A stretch of 64,000 bases of DNA from Streptomyces himalayensis subsp. himalayensis (GCF_013778455.1 NZ_JACEHE010000018.1:1-64000), one strand, 5' to 3'. Shown: positions 16,589 through 24,659, counted from the stretch's first letter. Made by a program: numbers and translations. The notes: generated by a model from the sequence alone, not told the origin.

Positions 16589-17572
16589 ATGACATGGCTG
16601 ATCACAGGCGGGGCTGGATACATAGGGGCACACGTGGCGCGGGCCATGACCGACGCCGGGGAACGCGTGGTCGTACTCGACGACATCTCGGCCGGGGTTC
16701 CCGACCGGCTGCCGCCGGAAATCCCGCTCGTCGAGGGCTCGGCGCACGATGCCGCACTGCTGAAGCGGGTGCTTTCGGAGCACGCGGTGACGGGTGTGGT
16801 GCATCTCGCAGCCCTCAAGCAGGTCGGCGAGTCCGTGGCGCAGCCGCTGCGCTACTACCAGGAGAACATGGGCGGCCTTGCGGTGCTGCTGGAAGCGGTC
16901 GCCGAGGCCGGGATCAAACGGTTCCTCGTCTCCTCGTCCGCGGCCGTGTACGGCAACCCGAATGTGAACCTGATCACCGAGGACACGCCCTGCGCCCCGC
17001 TGAGCCCGTACGGGGAGACAAAGCTCACCGGGGAGTGGCTGGTGCGGGCCGCGGGCCGGGCGCACGGCATCGCGACCGTGTGCCTGCGCTACTTCAACGT
17101 GGCGGGCGCCGCGGCGCCGGAGCTCGCGGACACGGGCGTGTTCAACGTCATCCCGATGGTCTTCGACCGGCTCACGCGTGACGAGGCTCCGCGGATCTTC
17201 GGTGACGACTATCCGACGCCGGACGGCACCTGCATCCGCGACTACATCCATGTCGCCGATCTCGCCGATGCGCACCTCGCGGCCGCACGCCGGCTCATGG
17301 CCGCCGACGCGCAGGGTGATCTGACGGTGAACATTGGCCGCGGCGAGGGCGTCTCCGTACGGGAACTCATCACGACCATCGCCGAGGTGACCGGCGACCA
17401 CCGGCCGCCGGTCGTGGAACCCCGGCGCCCCGGCGACGCCCCGCAAGCGGTCGCGTCCGCCGGACGGGCGGCCGAGGAGCTGGGCTGGACCGCCCGGCTC
17501 GGGGTTCGCGAGATGGTCGAGTCGGCGTGGCAGGGCTGGTGTCTGCGACACCCCGAGGCCGCCCGCAAGTGA
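16589..17572 (+). CDS. galE: UDP-glucose 4-epimerase-like NAD-dependent epimerase
   Basis: The 327-residue short-chain dehydrogenase-fold protein has the NAD motif GGAGYIG at residues 7-13, the catalytic SSSAAVYG and the YGETK tyrosine-lysine pair, and the GalE-type substrate motif RYFNVAGA. ATG at 16589 begins MTWLITGG, the natural first strand; longer versions of the frame are not protein-like. It diverges from the export operon and may supply UDP-galactose or a related sugar to the glycosyltransferase there. Other 4-epimerase substrates (UDP-GlcNAc, UDP-uronate) are possible. Confidence 0.85.
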   Translation: MTWLITGGAGYIGAHVARAMTDAGERVVVLDDISAGVPDRLPPEIPLVEGSAHDAALLKRVLSEHAVTGVVHLAALKQVGESVAQPLRYYQENMGGLAVLLEAVAEAGIKRFLVSSSAAVYGNPNVNLITEDTPCAPLSPYGETKLTGEWLVRAAGRAHGIATVCLRYFNVAGAAAPELADTGVFNVIPMVFDRLTRDEAPRIFGDDYPTPDGTCIRDYIHVADLADAHLAAARRLMAADAQGDLTVNIGRGEGVSVRELITTIAEVTGDHRPPVVEPRRPGDAPQAVASAGRAAEELGWTARLGVREMVESAWQGWCLRHPEAARK

Positions 17573-17582
17573 TCTTGTCACC

Positions 17583-17617
17583 GCTCTGACCTGCGCATCA
17601 TTTGTGCAGGTCAGAGC
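17583..17617. terminator. 12-bp perfect stem-loop after the epimerase gene
   Basis: Arms GCTCTGACCTGC (17583-17594) and GCAGGTCAGAGC (17606-17617) pair perfectly around an 11-nt loop, starting 11 nt after the stop codon. There is no U-tract, as is usual in Streptomyces. Confidence 0.8.
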
Positions 17618-17689
17618 ATATGACAACGGTGTTCAGTCCCGTGTTGCCCCATACCCCCCGCCCGTAGTTCACTGGGCCCCGACGAGCAC

Positions 17690-17733
17690 GCACAGCGGAT
17701 TGACGCGCGGATTGACGCGCGCGCACAGCGGAT
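17690..17733 (+). repeat. nested direct repeats upstream of the cation efflux gene
   Basis: A 12-bp unit CGGATTGACGCG occurs in tandem (17696-17707 and 17708-17719), flanked by an 11-bp direct repeat GCACAGCGGAT at 17690-17700 and 17723-17733. The block ends 16 bp before the ATG and overlaps where a promoter or metal-responsive operator would be expected. Confidence 0.65.
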
Positions 17734-17749
17734 ACGGAAGGCGGGTTCC

Positions 17750-18688
17750 ATGGGCGCTGGGCACGACCACGGGCATGCGCACGGCGTGTCCGCGACGGGT
17801 ACGGCGTCGGCCGCGTACCGCGGGCGGCTGCGCATCGCGCTGACGATCACGCTCACCGTCATGGCGGTCGAGATCGCCGGAGGCATCGCCGCGGACTCGC
17901 TGGCCCTGATCGCGGACGCAACGCACATGGCCACGGACGCGCTCGGGCTCGGCATGGCGCTGCTCGCGATCCACTTCGCCAACCGCCCCGCGACCGCCAA
18001 CCGCACCTTCGGGTTCGCGCGGGCCGAGATCCTCGCCGCGCTCGCCAACTGTGTGCTGCTGCTCGGTGTGGGCGGCTATGTGCTGTTCGAGGCGATCGAG
18101 CGGTTCATCACTCCGGCCGACACCCGGGGCGGGCTGACCATCGTGTTCGGCCTCATCGGCCTGGTCGCGAACACGATCTCGCTGGTCCTGCTGATGCGCG
18201 GCCAGAAGGAGAGCCTCAATGTGCGCGGCGCCTTCCTCGAGGTGATGGCGGACGCACTGGGCTCGCTGGCCGTGATCCTGTCGGCAGTCGTCGTCCTGAC
18301 CACCGGCTGGCAGGCCGCCGACCCGATCGCCTCGCTCGTCATCGCCCTCATGATCGTGCCGCGGACGGTGAAGCTGCTGCGGGAGACGCTGAACGTCCTG
18401 CTGGAGGCGGCCCCGAAGAACGTCGACATGGCGGAGGTGCGGGCGCACATCCTGGCTCTGCCGAGTGTCGAGGACGTGCACGACCTGCATGCCTGGACGA
18501 TCACGTCCGGCCTGCCGGTGCTCTCCGCGCACGTGGTCGTGAGCTCCGACGTCCTCAACACGATCGGCAACGAGAAGGTGCTGCACGAACTGCAGGTGTG
18601 TCTGGGCGATCACTTCGACGTCGAGCACTGCACGTTCCAGCTGGAGCCCGGCGGGCACGCGGAGCATGAGCCGCGGCTCTGCCACTGA
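17750..18688 (+). CDS. cation diffusion facilitator (CzcD/ZitB-like) efflux protein
   Basis: The 312-residue CDF transporter has a His-rich N-terminus (HDHGHAHG), six transmembrane segments, and metal-site residues in the second and fifth helices: DSLALIADATHMATD (H/D pairs near residue 55) and the partner motif LEVMADALGS. A cytosolic C-terminal domain (HDLHAWTITSG and DHFDVEHCTFQLE) matches zinc-type CDFs. It exports Zn or related divalent metal in exchange for protons. GGAAGG lies 8 nt before the ATG. Confidence 0.92.
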   Translation: MGAGHDHGHAHGVSATGTASAAYRGRLRIALTITLTVMAVEIAGGIAADSLALIADATHMATDALGLGMALLAIHFANRPATANRTFGFARAEILAALANCVLLLGVGGYVLFEAIERFITPADTRGGLTIVFGLIGLVANTISLVLLMRGQKESLNVRGAFLEVMADALGSLAVILSAVVVLTTGWQAADPIASLVIALMIVPRTVKLLRETLNVLLEAAPKNVDMAEVRAHILALPSVEDVHDLHAWTITSGLPVLSAHVVVSSDVLNTIGNEKVLHELQVCLGDHFDVEHCTFQLEPGGHAEHEPRLCH

Positions 18689-18782
18689 GCCCGACGGCAC
18701 CCACAGCGAGGTCCGAAAAAGGCGCCCGCGCGATCGCCACCGGGTGTTAACCTTCCCAGCGATCCCTTGAGGAGGTGGGTTG

Positions 18783-18854
18783 ATGACCGTCGTCGCGGCG
18801 ACCGCTGCCATGCGCAGCGACAGGTGCATCCCCGTCTCCCGGGCTCACGGCTGA
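18783..18854 (+). CDS. short leader-like reading frame before the methyltransferase gene
   Basis: A 23-codon frame starts ATG at 18783, directly after a very strong GAGGAGGTGGGTTG ribosome-binding site, and ends TGA at 18852-18854, 50 bp before the methyltransferase GTG. The peptide reads MTVVAATAAMRSDRCIPVSR and three more residues. The Shine-Dalgarno is better than that of the downstream gene, which argues for real translation. It may be a leader peptide controlling the methyltransferase; no function is known to me. Confidence 0.5.
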   Translation: MTVVAATAAMRSDRCIPVSRAHG

Positions 18855-18904
18855 GCTGCCACGCGCACATCGGCCGGGCCCCCTTCAACCAAGGGTTTCT
18901 CACG

Positions 18905-19660
18905 GTGACCGACCACGACACCGGCGCATACAGCGCCTTCTTCGAGCTGCACCACGGCCTGCCCCGGCAGGGGCCAGGCTCCGACGCCACCACCCGGCAC
19001 CTCCTCTCCCTCGCCGGCCCGCTTCCGGACCGGCCGCGAGTCCTCGATCTGGGGTGCGGACCGGGCCGGTCCGCACTGCTCCTCGCGGCGGAGGCGGGCG
19101 CGGAGGTGACCGCTGTCGATCTGCACGAACCGTTCCTGGACGAGCTGCGCGCGGCCTCCGAGGCGCGTGGGCTCTCGCACCTGATCCGTCCCGTCAACGG
19201 CGACATGGGAGAGCTCCCCTACCCGGACGGTTCCTTCGACCTCGTCTGGGCGGAGAGCTCGGCGTACAGCATCGGTTTCGACACAGCGCTGCGCGACTGG
19301 CGCCGGCTGCTCGCGCCGGGTGGTGCGCTCGTACTCACCGAGTGCGTGTGGACCACCGAGGCGCCCAGCGCGGGTGCTCGCGCGTACTGGGAGAGCGCGT
19401 ACCGGCTGCGTACGGCCGAGGAGAACGCGCGTGCGGCCACGGCTGCCGGACACACGGTGATCGGCGTATACGCGCAGCCCGATTCCGACTGGGACGAGTA
19501 CTACGTACCGCTCGCCGCACACGCCGACGCGGCCGATGCGGCGGCGCCCGGCATGGCCGACGCCATCGCCGCCACACGCGCGGAGCTGGCGATGCGGCGC
19601 GAGCACGGCAACGAGTACGGCTACGCGGGCTTCGTGCTGCGCCCGGAGGACATCCGCTGA
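18905..19660 (+). CDS. class I SAM-dependent methyltransferase
   Basis: The 251-residue methyltransferase has motif I VLDLGCGPGRSALLLA, the acidic end of strand 2 (VTAVDLHEPFLDEL) and the motif II region FDLVWAESSAYSIGF. The substrate is unknown. GTG at 18905 (MTDHDTGAYSAFFELHHG) is chosen over longer versions of the frame because the upstream part is not protein-like and overlaps the leader frame. It stands alone between the efflux gene and idi, with its own terminator. Confidence 0.85.
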   Translation: MTDHDTGAYSAFFELHHGLPRQGPGSDATTRHLLSLAGPLPDRPRVLDLGCGPGRSALLLAAEAGAEVTAVDLHEPFLDELRAASEARGLSHLIRPVNGDMGELPYPDGSFDLVWAESSAYSIGFDTALRDWRRLLAPGGALVLTECVWTTEAPSAGARAYWESAYRLRTAEENARAATAAGHTVIGVYAQPDSDWDEYYVPLAAHADAADAAAPGMADAIAATRAELAMRREHGNEYGYAGFVLRPEDIR

Positions 19661-19675
19661 TCACACCTTCGGGAT

Positions 19676-19712
19676 GCATGTCCCGCTGCCCTTCGGGGGT
19701 AGCGGGACATGC
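19676..19712. terminator. 12-bp perfect stem-loop after the methyltransferase gene
   Basis: Arms GCATGTCCCGCT (19676-19687) and AGCGGGACATGC (19701-19712) enclose a 13-nt loop, 16 nt after the stop codon. Confidence 0.8.
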
Positions 19713-19786
19713 GGGGGCGCCGAGTCCCGGGACTGCCGGACACGTACGGCAGACTTGAGGTTCGAAGACCGATACGAAGGATGCGC

Positions 19787-20413
19787 ATGCCGATCACACC
19801 TGCCACCACGGGGCACAGTTCATCAAGGGGGCACCTCCCAGGCGCTTCAGGCTCTGGGGGAGGCACCTCAGAAGCGATCTTGCTGGAACTGGTCGACGAG
19901 GACGGCAACACGATCGGCACGGCGGAGAAGCTCGCCGCCCACCAGGCCCCCGGGCAGCTCCACCGGGCCTTCTCCGTCTTCCTCTTCGACGAGCAGGGGC
20001 GGCTGCTGCTGCAGCAGCGCGCGCTCGGCAAGTACCACTCCCCCGGTGTGTGGTCGAACACATGCTGCGGGCACCCGTATCCGGGCGAGGCGCCGTTCGC
20101 CGCTGCGGCCCGCCGGACGTACGAGGAGCTGGGCGTCTCGCCCTCGCTGCTCGCCGAGGCCGGCACGGTCCGCTACAACCACCCGGATCCGCACTCGGGC
20201 CTGGTGGAACAGGAGTACAACCACCTCTTCGTCGGGATGGTGCAGGCACCGCCCAGGCCGGACCCGACGGAGGTTGGCCTGACCGCGTTCGTGACCGCCG
20301 ACGAGTTGGTGGAGCGGCACGCGAGGGACCCGTTCTCGGCCTGGTTCATGACGGTGCTGGATGCGGCGCGGCCCGCGATCAGAGAGCTCACGGGGCCTGC
20401 GGCCGGCTGGTGA
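19787..20413 (+). CDS. idi: type 1 isopentenyl-diphosphate delta-isomerase
   Basis: The 208-residue Nudix-fold isomerase has the catalytic cysteine in WSNTCCGHPYPGE (C93/C94) and the catalytic glutamate in EQEYNHLF. It interconverts isopentenyl and dimethylallyl diphosphate for the isoprenoid genes at the left of the window. ATG at 19787 has GAAGG six bases upstream. Residues about 14-27 (RGHLPGASGSGGGT) are encoded by a REP-like palindrome (19827-19867) that looks inserted between the N-terminal tail and the first strand. The frame is kept and the active site is not touched. Confidence 0.94.
   Translation: MPITPATTGHSSSRGHLPGASGSGGGTSEAILLELVDEDGNTIGTAEKLAAHQAPGQLHRAFSVFLFDEQGRLLLQQRALGKYHSPGVWSNTCCGHPYPGEAPFAAAARRTYEELGVSPSLLAEAGTVRYNHPDPHSGLVEQEYNHLFVGMVQAPPRPDPTEVGLTAFVTADELVERHARDPFSAWFMTVLDAARPAIRELTGPAAGW
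19827..19867. repeat. REP-like palindromic repeat, copy A, inside idi
   Basis: GGGGGCACCTCCCA (19827-19840) and TGGGGGAGGCACC (19855-19867) form an imperfect hairpin. The reverse complement has CCTCCCCCAG and later GGGAGGTGCCCCC, the same block order as the copy at 28613-28643. Related copies are at 20942-20974 and 33597-33637. Confidence 0.65.
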
Positions 20414-20518
20414 ACGGCCCCGGGACGAGGGGCGCGGGGGTTTCCGGGTTCCGGCCCGGACCCCCGGATCGCCCTTCGGGCTCGTCCCCTTGAGCCCCGC
20501 CGGAGGGGCATGGGACGG

Positions 20519-21046
20519 CTACACCAGGTCCGGCTTGAGGGGGAGGGCCGCCCAGATGACCTTGCCCCCACTGGCGGTGTGTTCGACATCGCACACGCCG
20601 CCCGCCTCGCGCGTGATCTCCCGCACGAGAAGCAGACCGCGGCCTCCGGTCTGACCGTAGTCGGCCTCCAGGGCCGTCGGGCGGTACGGATGGTTGTCCT
20701 CGACGGAGACCCGGACCCATTCGGATCCGACGGCCACCTCCACAGCGAGCATGGGCGAGAGCAGTGCGGCGTGCCGTACCGCGTTGGTGACCAGCTCGGA
20801 GACGATCACCAGCAGCCCCTGGACCACTTCGTCGGCGGCGGGCACACCCTGCCGGGCGAGCAGATCGCGGACCGCGTGCCGTGCCTGGGGCACCGATGCG
20901 TCCACGGCGGCGGCGGTGAACCGCCAGACACCCTCGTACGGCTGGGGACACCCCTGGATGGAGTCAGGGGGAGCCACGGCGGGACTTCGCTCGGTGCCCC
21001 CGTCCACCGGTGGGTGAGGGCCGGACCCCCACCCGCTGTCGTCCAT
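20519..21046 (-). CDS. anti-sigma-type ATP-binding protein (RsbW/SpoIIAB-like HATPase)
   Basis: The 175-residue protein has a GHKL ATPase core: the N box SELVTNAVRHA, the G1 region VEDNHP and GGRGLLLVREI. It belongs to the large Streptomyces family of stand-alone serine kinases/anti-sigma factors that act by partner switching; the partner is unknown. The N-terminal 45 residues are Pro/Gly-rich and include a REP-like insert (residues encoded by 20942-20974). The ATG at 21046 is my choice; an in-frame ATG at 21112 would extend it by 22 residues. Confidence 0.82.
   Translation of the reverse strand: MDDSGWGSGPHPPVDGGTERSPAVAPPDSIQGCPQPYEGVWRFTAAAVDASVPQARHAVRDLLARQGVPAADEVVQGLLVIVSELVTNAVRHAALLSPMLAVEVAVGSEWVRVSVEDNHPYRPTALEADYGQTGGRGLLLVREITREAGGVCDVEHTASGGKVIWAALPLKPDLV
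20942..20974. repeat. REP-like palindromic repeat, copy D, inside the RsbW-like gene
   Basis: On the minus strand the segment reads CTCCCCCTGACTCC and then CCAGGGGTGTCCCCAG, the same layout as copies A and B (a C-rich arm, a spacer, then a G-rich arm ending in CCCCAG). It encodes part of the low-complexity N-terminus. Confidence 0.45.
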
Positions 21047-21252
21047 GGTCCGCTCGCCACCCTTACGCTCGATTGTCGCCACGCAAAGAGTGTTGGGAAT
21101 GTCCCGGTCCATACCGGACCACTGACGCAAAGTCAGCAAGTATCGACGGCTTCTGATCGTTGGCGTATGACACCGTCAGTTGTGTGACTGCTCCTGCCCT
21201 TGTTGTGCTGCCTTCCGAGGCTCTTCGGTTTGTATGGGCCGGGTTGTCTGGG

Positions 21253-21927
21253 TCAGGTCGATAAATTGACCGGCTTCCCCCACCAGTGCCCACCGGATCG
21301 ACCCGGCTCGTCACCACCCGTTTTCGCTTCGCCCGGCTGAGGTCGATCCGCCTCCGTGAGCCGGTCGGAGACAAGGCTCACGATGCGGCGTCCGCCGATG
21401 CCGGACGCGATCAGGCCAAGGCCGTCGAAGAGCAGGGCGAGCGAGAAGAAGGTGCCGATCACATAGAGGCTGTTTCCCGGCCATTCGATCAGTACCAGCA
21501 CGCCGAGCAGGATGCCGAACGCGCCCTGCACGATCGTCCAGCCGAACTGCGGCCCGCGTACTACCAGGCCTCCGACGAGCCGGAACACTCCACCGGTGAG
21601 GAACAGCAGTGCGGCGAACATGGTCAGCGCCTCGGCCGCGCCCTCAGGATGCCGGATGACGACGACACCCGCGGCCAGATTGAGAGCGGCGACGACGGCG
21701 CCGAGCCAGAAGAAGCTGCTGCCCCTGGACTGGACGGCGTGCAGCAGTCCGATGAAGCCGCCGACGAGCAGCAGCCAGCCGAAGAGCAGCATCGAGGTCA
21801 GCGTGGCGATGGCGGTGTAGACGAGTCCGACCAGACCGGCGAGCACCAGGACCGCACCGAACGCTGCCAGCCAGCCGAAACTGCGGCTGAGCTGCCGTCC
21901 CTCGTCCTTCGCTCCGGGTTTCGACAC
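21253..21927 (-). CDS. DUF308 (HdeD-like) membrane protein
   Basis: The 224-residue protein has six hydrophobic segments arranged as three similar pairs, as in HdeD/DUF308 proteins (for example LVLAGLVGLVYTAIATLTSM and AALLFLTGGVFRLVGGLVVR). The C-terminal 40 residues are charged and polar. The GTG at 21927 has a perfect GAGGAGG six bases upstream; the frame upstream of it is not protein-like. HdeD proteins are linked to acid resistance in enterobacteria, but the role in actinobacteria is unknown. Confidence 0.85.
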   Translation of the reverse strand: MSKPGAKDEGRQLSRSFGWLAAFGAVLVLAGLVGLVYTAIATLTSMLLFGWLLLVGGFIGLLHAVQSRGSSFFWLGAVVAALNLAAGVVVIRHPEGAAEALTMFAALLFLTGGVFRLVGGLVVRGPQFGWTIVQGAFGILLGVLVLIEWPGNSLYVIGTFFSLALLFDGLGLIASGIGGRRIVSLVSDRLTEADRPQPGEAKTGGDEPGRSGGHWWGKPVNLST

Positions 21928-22017
21928 AGCGCGCCTCCTCACCTTCGGGCGCCGCCGGACCAGGGCGGCTGCGCGACTCTGCCACCCCTTCTTGATCATA
22001 CGTTCGGGGCCTGCGGA

Positions 22018-22023
22018 TAGCAT
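22018..22023 (+). promoter_or_regulatory. -10 hexamer of a probable leaderless promoter (enoyl-CoA hydratase gene)
   Basis: TAGCAT fits TANNNT and is followed by 7 nt and the ATG at 22031, with no Shine-Dalgarno. A TTGATC at 21992-21997 is a weak -35 candidate with a long 20-bp spacer. Confidence 0.5.
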
Positions 22024-22030
22024 CCGCCTC

Positions 22031-22870
22031 ATGGAGCCGCAGCTGCTGCACAGCGTCGCCGACGGCGTCGCCACCGTCGTCATCCACCACCCGGCGAAAC
22101 GCAACGCCATGACCGCGGACATGTGGCGGGCCCTGCCTCCGCTGCTGGACGGGCTGGCGACGGATCCGGCCGTACGGGCTCTGGTGATGACCGGTGAGGG
22201 CGAGACGTTCTGTGCGGGCGCGGACATCTCGTCGTTGCGGGAGCCCTCGGAGAGCACGGGAGCCGAGTCCGGAGGTTCCGGCGGTTCCGGAGGCTCTGGA
22301 GGTTCCGGCGGTTCCGGCGGCGCGCAGGTCCTGGCCGTGGAGGCCGAGGAGGCGCTGGCGGCGTTTCCCAAGCCGACGCTCGCGGCGGTGCGGGGGCACT
22401 GCGTGGGTGGCGGATGCCAGCTCGCGGCCGCTTGCGATCTGCGCTTCGCCGACGAGGACGCGCTGTTCGGGGTGACGCCGGCGAAGCTGGGGATCGTCTA
22501 TCCGGCCTCGTCCACGCAGCGGCTGGTGTCGCTGGTGGGACCGGCCACGGCGAAGTACCTCCTGTTCTCGGGCGAATTGATCGACTCCGGTCGTGCGCTG
22601 CGCACCGGGCTGGTGGACGAGGTGCTGCCTGCCGGGGAACTCGGCAAGCGCATCGCGGAGTTCGCGCGTGTGCTGGTCTCGCGCTCGCAGCTGACGCAGG
22701 CGGCGGCCAAGGAGTTCGCGGACGGGCGCGTGGACCGGGCCGCGTACTGGGCGGAGCAGGCGCACGGCAGCGGTGACAGGGCGGAGGGGGTGGCCGCGTT
22801 TCTGGAGCGCAGGCGTCCGCGGTTCGAGTGGACCCCCGACGGGTCTGCCGACGGGCCTACTGCAGGATGA
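22031..22870 (+). CDS. enoyl-CoA hydratase/isomerase family protein with Gly-Gly-Ser linker
   Basis: The 279-residue crotonase-fold protein has the oxyanion-hole motifs GETFCAGADISSL (about residues 57-69) and VRGHCVGGGCQLAAACD. The second catalytic glutamate region is altered (TPAKLGIVYPA), so hydratase activity is uncertain and isomerase or thioesterase activity is possible. A (GGS)5-GGA stretch at residues about 81-98, encoded by 22271-22324, lengthens the loop after the first oxyanion motif. The ATG at 22031 fits a leaderless start. The 3' end overlaps the convergent DJ-1 gene by 14 bp. Confidence 0.85.
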   Translation: MEPQLLHSVADGVATVVIHHPAKRNAMTADMWRALPPLLDGLATDPAVRALVMTGEGETFCAGADISSLREPSESTGAESGGSGGSGGSGGSGGSGGAQVLAVEAEEALAAFPKPTLAAVRGHCVGGGCQLAAACDLRFADEDALFGVTPAKLGIVYPASSTQRLVSLVGPATAKYLLFSGELIDSGRALRTGLVDEVLPAGELGKRIAEFARVLVSRSQLTQAAAKEFADGRVDRAAYWAEQAHGSGDRAEGVAAFLERRRPRFEWTPDGSADGPTAG

Positions 22871-23492
22871 ACCGGCTCTTGGAGCGCCACTCCTCCACCA
22901 GGTCGGCGGGGGCCTTCTGCGGGGATCCCGCGTCGTAGGGCGGCTGCGGGTCGTACTCGGTCAGCAGCTGCACGGACTGGGCGTGGCGGTCGCCCGCGAT
23001 CATGCCGACGAGGGTGAGCCCCATGTCGATACCGGACGAAACGCCTGCTGCCGTCACGTACTTTCCGTCGATCACGACCCGCTCCCCCGTCGGCTCGACG
23101 CCGAACTGCTTCATGTAGTCCAGCGCCAGCCAGTGTGAGGTGGCGCGGCGGCCCTTGAGCAGGCCCGCGGCCGCCAGGAGCAGCGAGCCGGTGCACACGG
23201 ACGTCGTCCAGGTGCTGGTGGCGTCGACGGTGCGCAGCCAGTCGAGCAGCGTCTCGTTCTCCATCTGCGGGGTCTGGCCGGGGCCGCCGGGGACGACGAC
23301 GATGTCAGGGCGGGTGACCTCGGCCAGGGTCTTGTCCGCGGTGATCGCGAGTGTTCCGCGGTCGGTGCGGACGGGGCCCGTCTGTTCGGCGACGAAGACC
23401 AACTCGGCGTCGGGGAGGCGGCCGAGTGTCTCGTACGGGCCGACTGCGTCGAGGGCGGTGAAACGGTCGAAGAGGACGATGGCGATCTGCAT
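22857..23492 (-). CDS. DJ-1/PfpI family protein (isonitrile hydratase-like)
   Basis: The 211-residue class I glutamine-amidotransferase-like protein has the nucleophile elbow VCTGSLLLAAAGLLKGRRAT (Cys near residue 100) and the N-terminal glutamate region VLFDRFTALDAVGPYE. The family includes isonitrile hydratase (InhA) and the N-terminal domain of GlxA regulators. It lies 49 bp downstream of a GlxA-type regulator gene on the same strand, so the regulator probably controls it or shares its ligand type. Confidence 0.85.
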   Translation of the reverse strand: MQIAIVLFDRFTALDAVGPYETLGRLPDAELVFVAEQTGPVRTDRGTLAITADKTLAEVTRPDIVVVPGGPGQTPQMENETLLDWLRTVDATSTWTTSVCTGSLLLAAAGLLKGRRATSHWLALDYMKQFGVEPTGERVVIDGKYVTAAGVSSGIDMGLTLVGMIAGDRHAQSVQLLTEYDPQPPYDAGSPQKAPADLVEEWRSKSRFILQ

Positions 23493-23541
23493 GGGTCTGC
23501 CTTTCAGTGAGGGTCAGCGTGCACTGACGGACTGGTGCCGT

Positions 23542-24510
23542 TTACTGAGGGACTGGTGCGTGGAAGCGGCGGCGGTATTCGGCGGGTGCCGAGCCGAGTG
23601 CCTTGAGGAAGGCGCGGCGCATCGCCTCGGGGGTGCCGTAGCCGCAGGCGCGTGAGATCTCCTCGATCCCGTCGGAGGTGTCCTCCAGGAGTCGGCGCGC
23701 GTGTTCGATGCGTACCCGGTCGACGTACCGGCCCGGTGTCATGCCGGTCTCGGCCCGGAAGGCGCGGGCGAAGTGGCGCGGCGAGAGCCTGGCGCGTGCG
23801 GCGAGCGACTCGACCGAGAGGTCTCCGTCGGGATGCTCGGTGATCCACTGCTGGACGTCGCGCAGCGGTTCGCGCTGCGCGGTCTGCGCGGCGAGCTGGG
23901 CGCTGAACTGGGCCTGGTTGCCGGGGCGGCGGAGGAAGACGACGAGATGCCGCGCGACGGTGAGCGCCGTTTCACGGCCGAGGTCCTCCTCGACGAGCGC
24001 GAGGGCAAGGTCGATGCCGGAGGTGACCCCGGCGGACGTCGCGACGTGTCCGTCGCGTACGAAGATCGGGTCCGGGTCGACCTCGACGGCCGGATGGTTA
24101 CGGGCAAGCCGGTCGCACACGTTCCAGTGTGTGGTGGCCCGGCGGCCGTCCAGGAGTCCGGCCTCGGCCAGCAGCAGCGCTCCGCTGCACACGGAGACCA
24201 GACGCTTGGCCCTGGGGGCCCTCTCGCGCAGCCAGTCGATCAGCCGCGGGTCGGGCTGCCTGGTGCCCTGGCCCCCGGGGACGACAAGGGTATGCGGGTC
24301 CGGCGCGTCGTGGAGAGCGCCGTCCGGGACGAGCGTGAGCCCGCTGGAGGTGCGGACGGGCCCGCCGTCGAGCGATGCGGTGCGGATGCGGTACGCGTCC
24401 GGGTCCCCCGAGGACCTGGCGGCGCCCGTGAACACCTCCACGGGACCGGTGACGTCCAGGCTCTGGACGTCGTCGAAGAGGACGACGAGGACGGTTCGGT
24501 GCTGCGCCAT
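23542..24510 (-). CDS. GlxA-type transcriptional regulator (DJ-1 domain plus AraC helix-turn-helix)
   Basis: The 322-residue regulator has an N-terminal DJ-1/PfpI-like domain (SVCSGALLLAEAGLLDGRRAT, about residues 100-120) and a C-terminal AraC domain with two helix-turn-helix units (LSVESLAARARLSPRHFARA and GIEEISRACGYGTPEAMRRA). The DJ-1 domain probably senses a small molecule. ATG at 24510 is preferred; an ATG at 24534 would add eight residues. It diverges from the gene at 24660 across a control region carrying two copies of a 25-bp repeat. Confidence 0.88.
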   Translation of the reverse strand: MAQHRTVLVVLFDDVQSLDVTGPVEVFTGAARSSGDPDAYRIRTASLDGGPVRTSSGLTLVPDGALHDAPDPHTLVVPGGQGTRQPDPRLIDWLRERAPRAKRLVSVCSGALLLAEAGLLDGRRATTHWNVCDRLARNHPAVEVDPDPIFVRDGHVATSAGVTSGIDLALALVEEDLGRETALTVARHLVVFLRRPGNQAQFSAQLAAQTAQREPLRDVQQWITEHPDGDLSVESLAARARLSPRHFARAFRAETGMTPGRYVDRVRIEHARRLLEDTSDGIEEISRACGYGTPEAMRRAFLKALGSAPAEYRRRFHAPVPQ

Positions 24511-24575
24511 GACTTGATTCTTGGATGCGCGCATGATGGCCGCAATGTCGAATCCCCCACCAATCCTGCCATCGG

Positions 24576-24624
24576 GCGGGGCGGTGCAGATTCCGCCTTT
24601 GCGGGGCGGTGCAGATTCCGCCTT
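24576..24624. repeat. two 25-bp direct repeats with palindromic cores in a divergent promoter
   Basis: GCGGGGCGGTGCAGATTCCG followed by CCTT occurs at 24576-24599 and again at 24601-24624 (period 25). Each copy contains GGCGG-N8-CCGCC, an inverted repeat. Their spacing and location between the GlxA-type regulator gene and the gene at 24660 suggest operator sites. Confidence 0.65.
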
Positions 24625-24646
24625 CCCCGGCATACCAACCAGTCGG

Positions 24647-24652
24647 TAATCT
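24647..24652 (+). promoter_or_regulatory. -10 hexamer of a probable leaderless promoter
   Basis: TAATCT fits TANNNT and is followed by 7 nt and the ATG at 24660, again without a Shine-Dalgarno. The -35 is unclear, and the repeat block lies directly upstream. Confidence 0.5.
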
Positions 24653-24659
24653 GCGCGGC

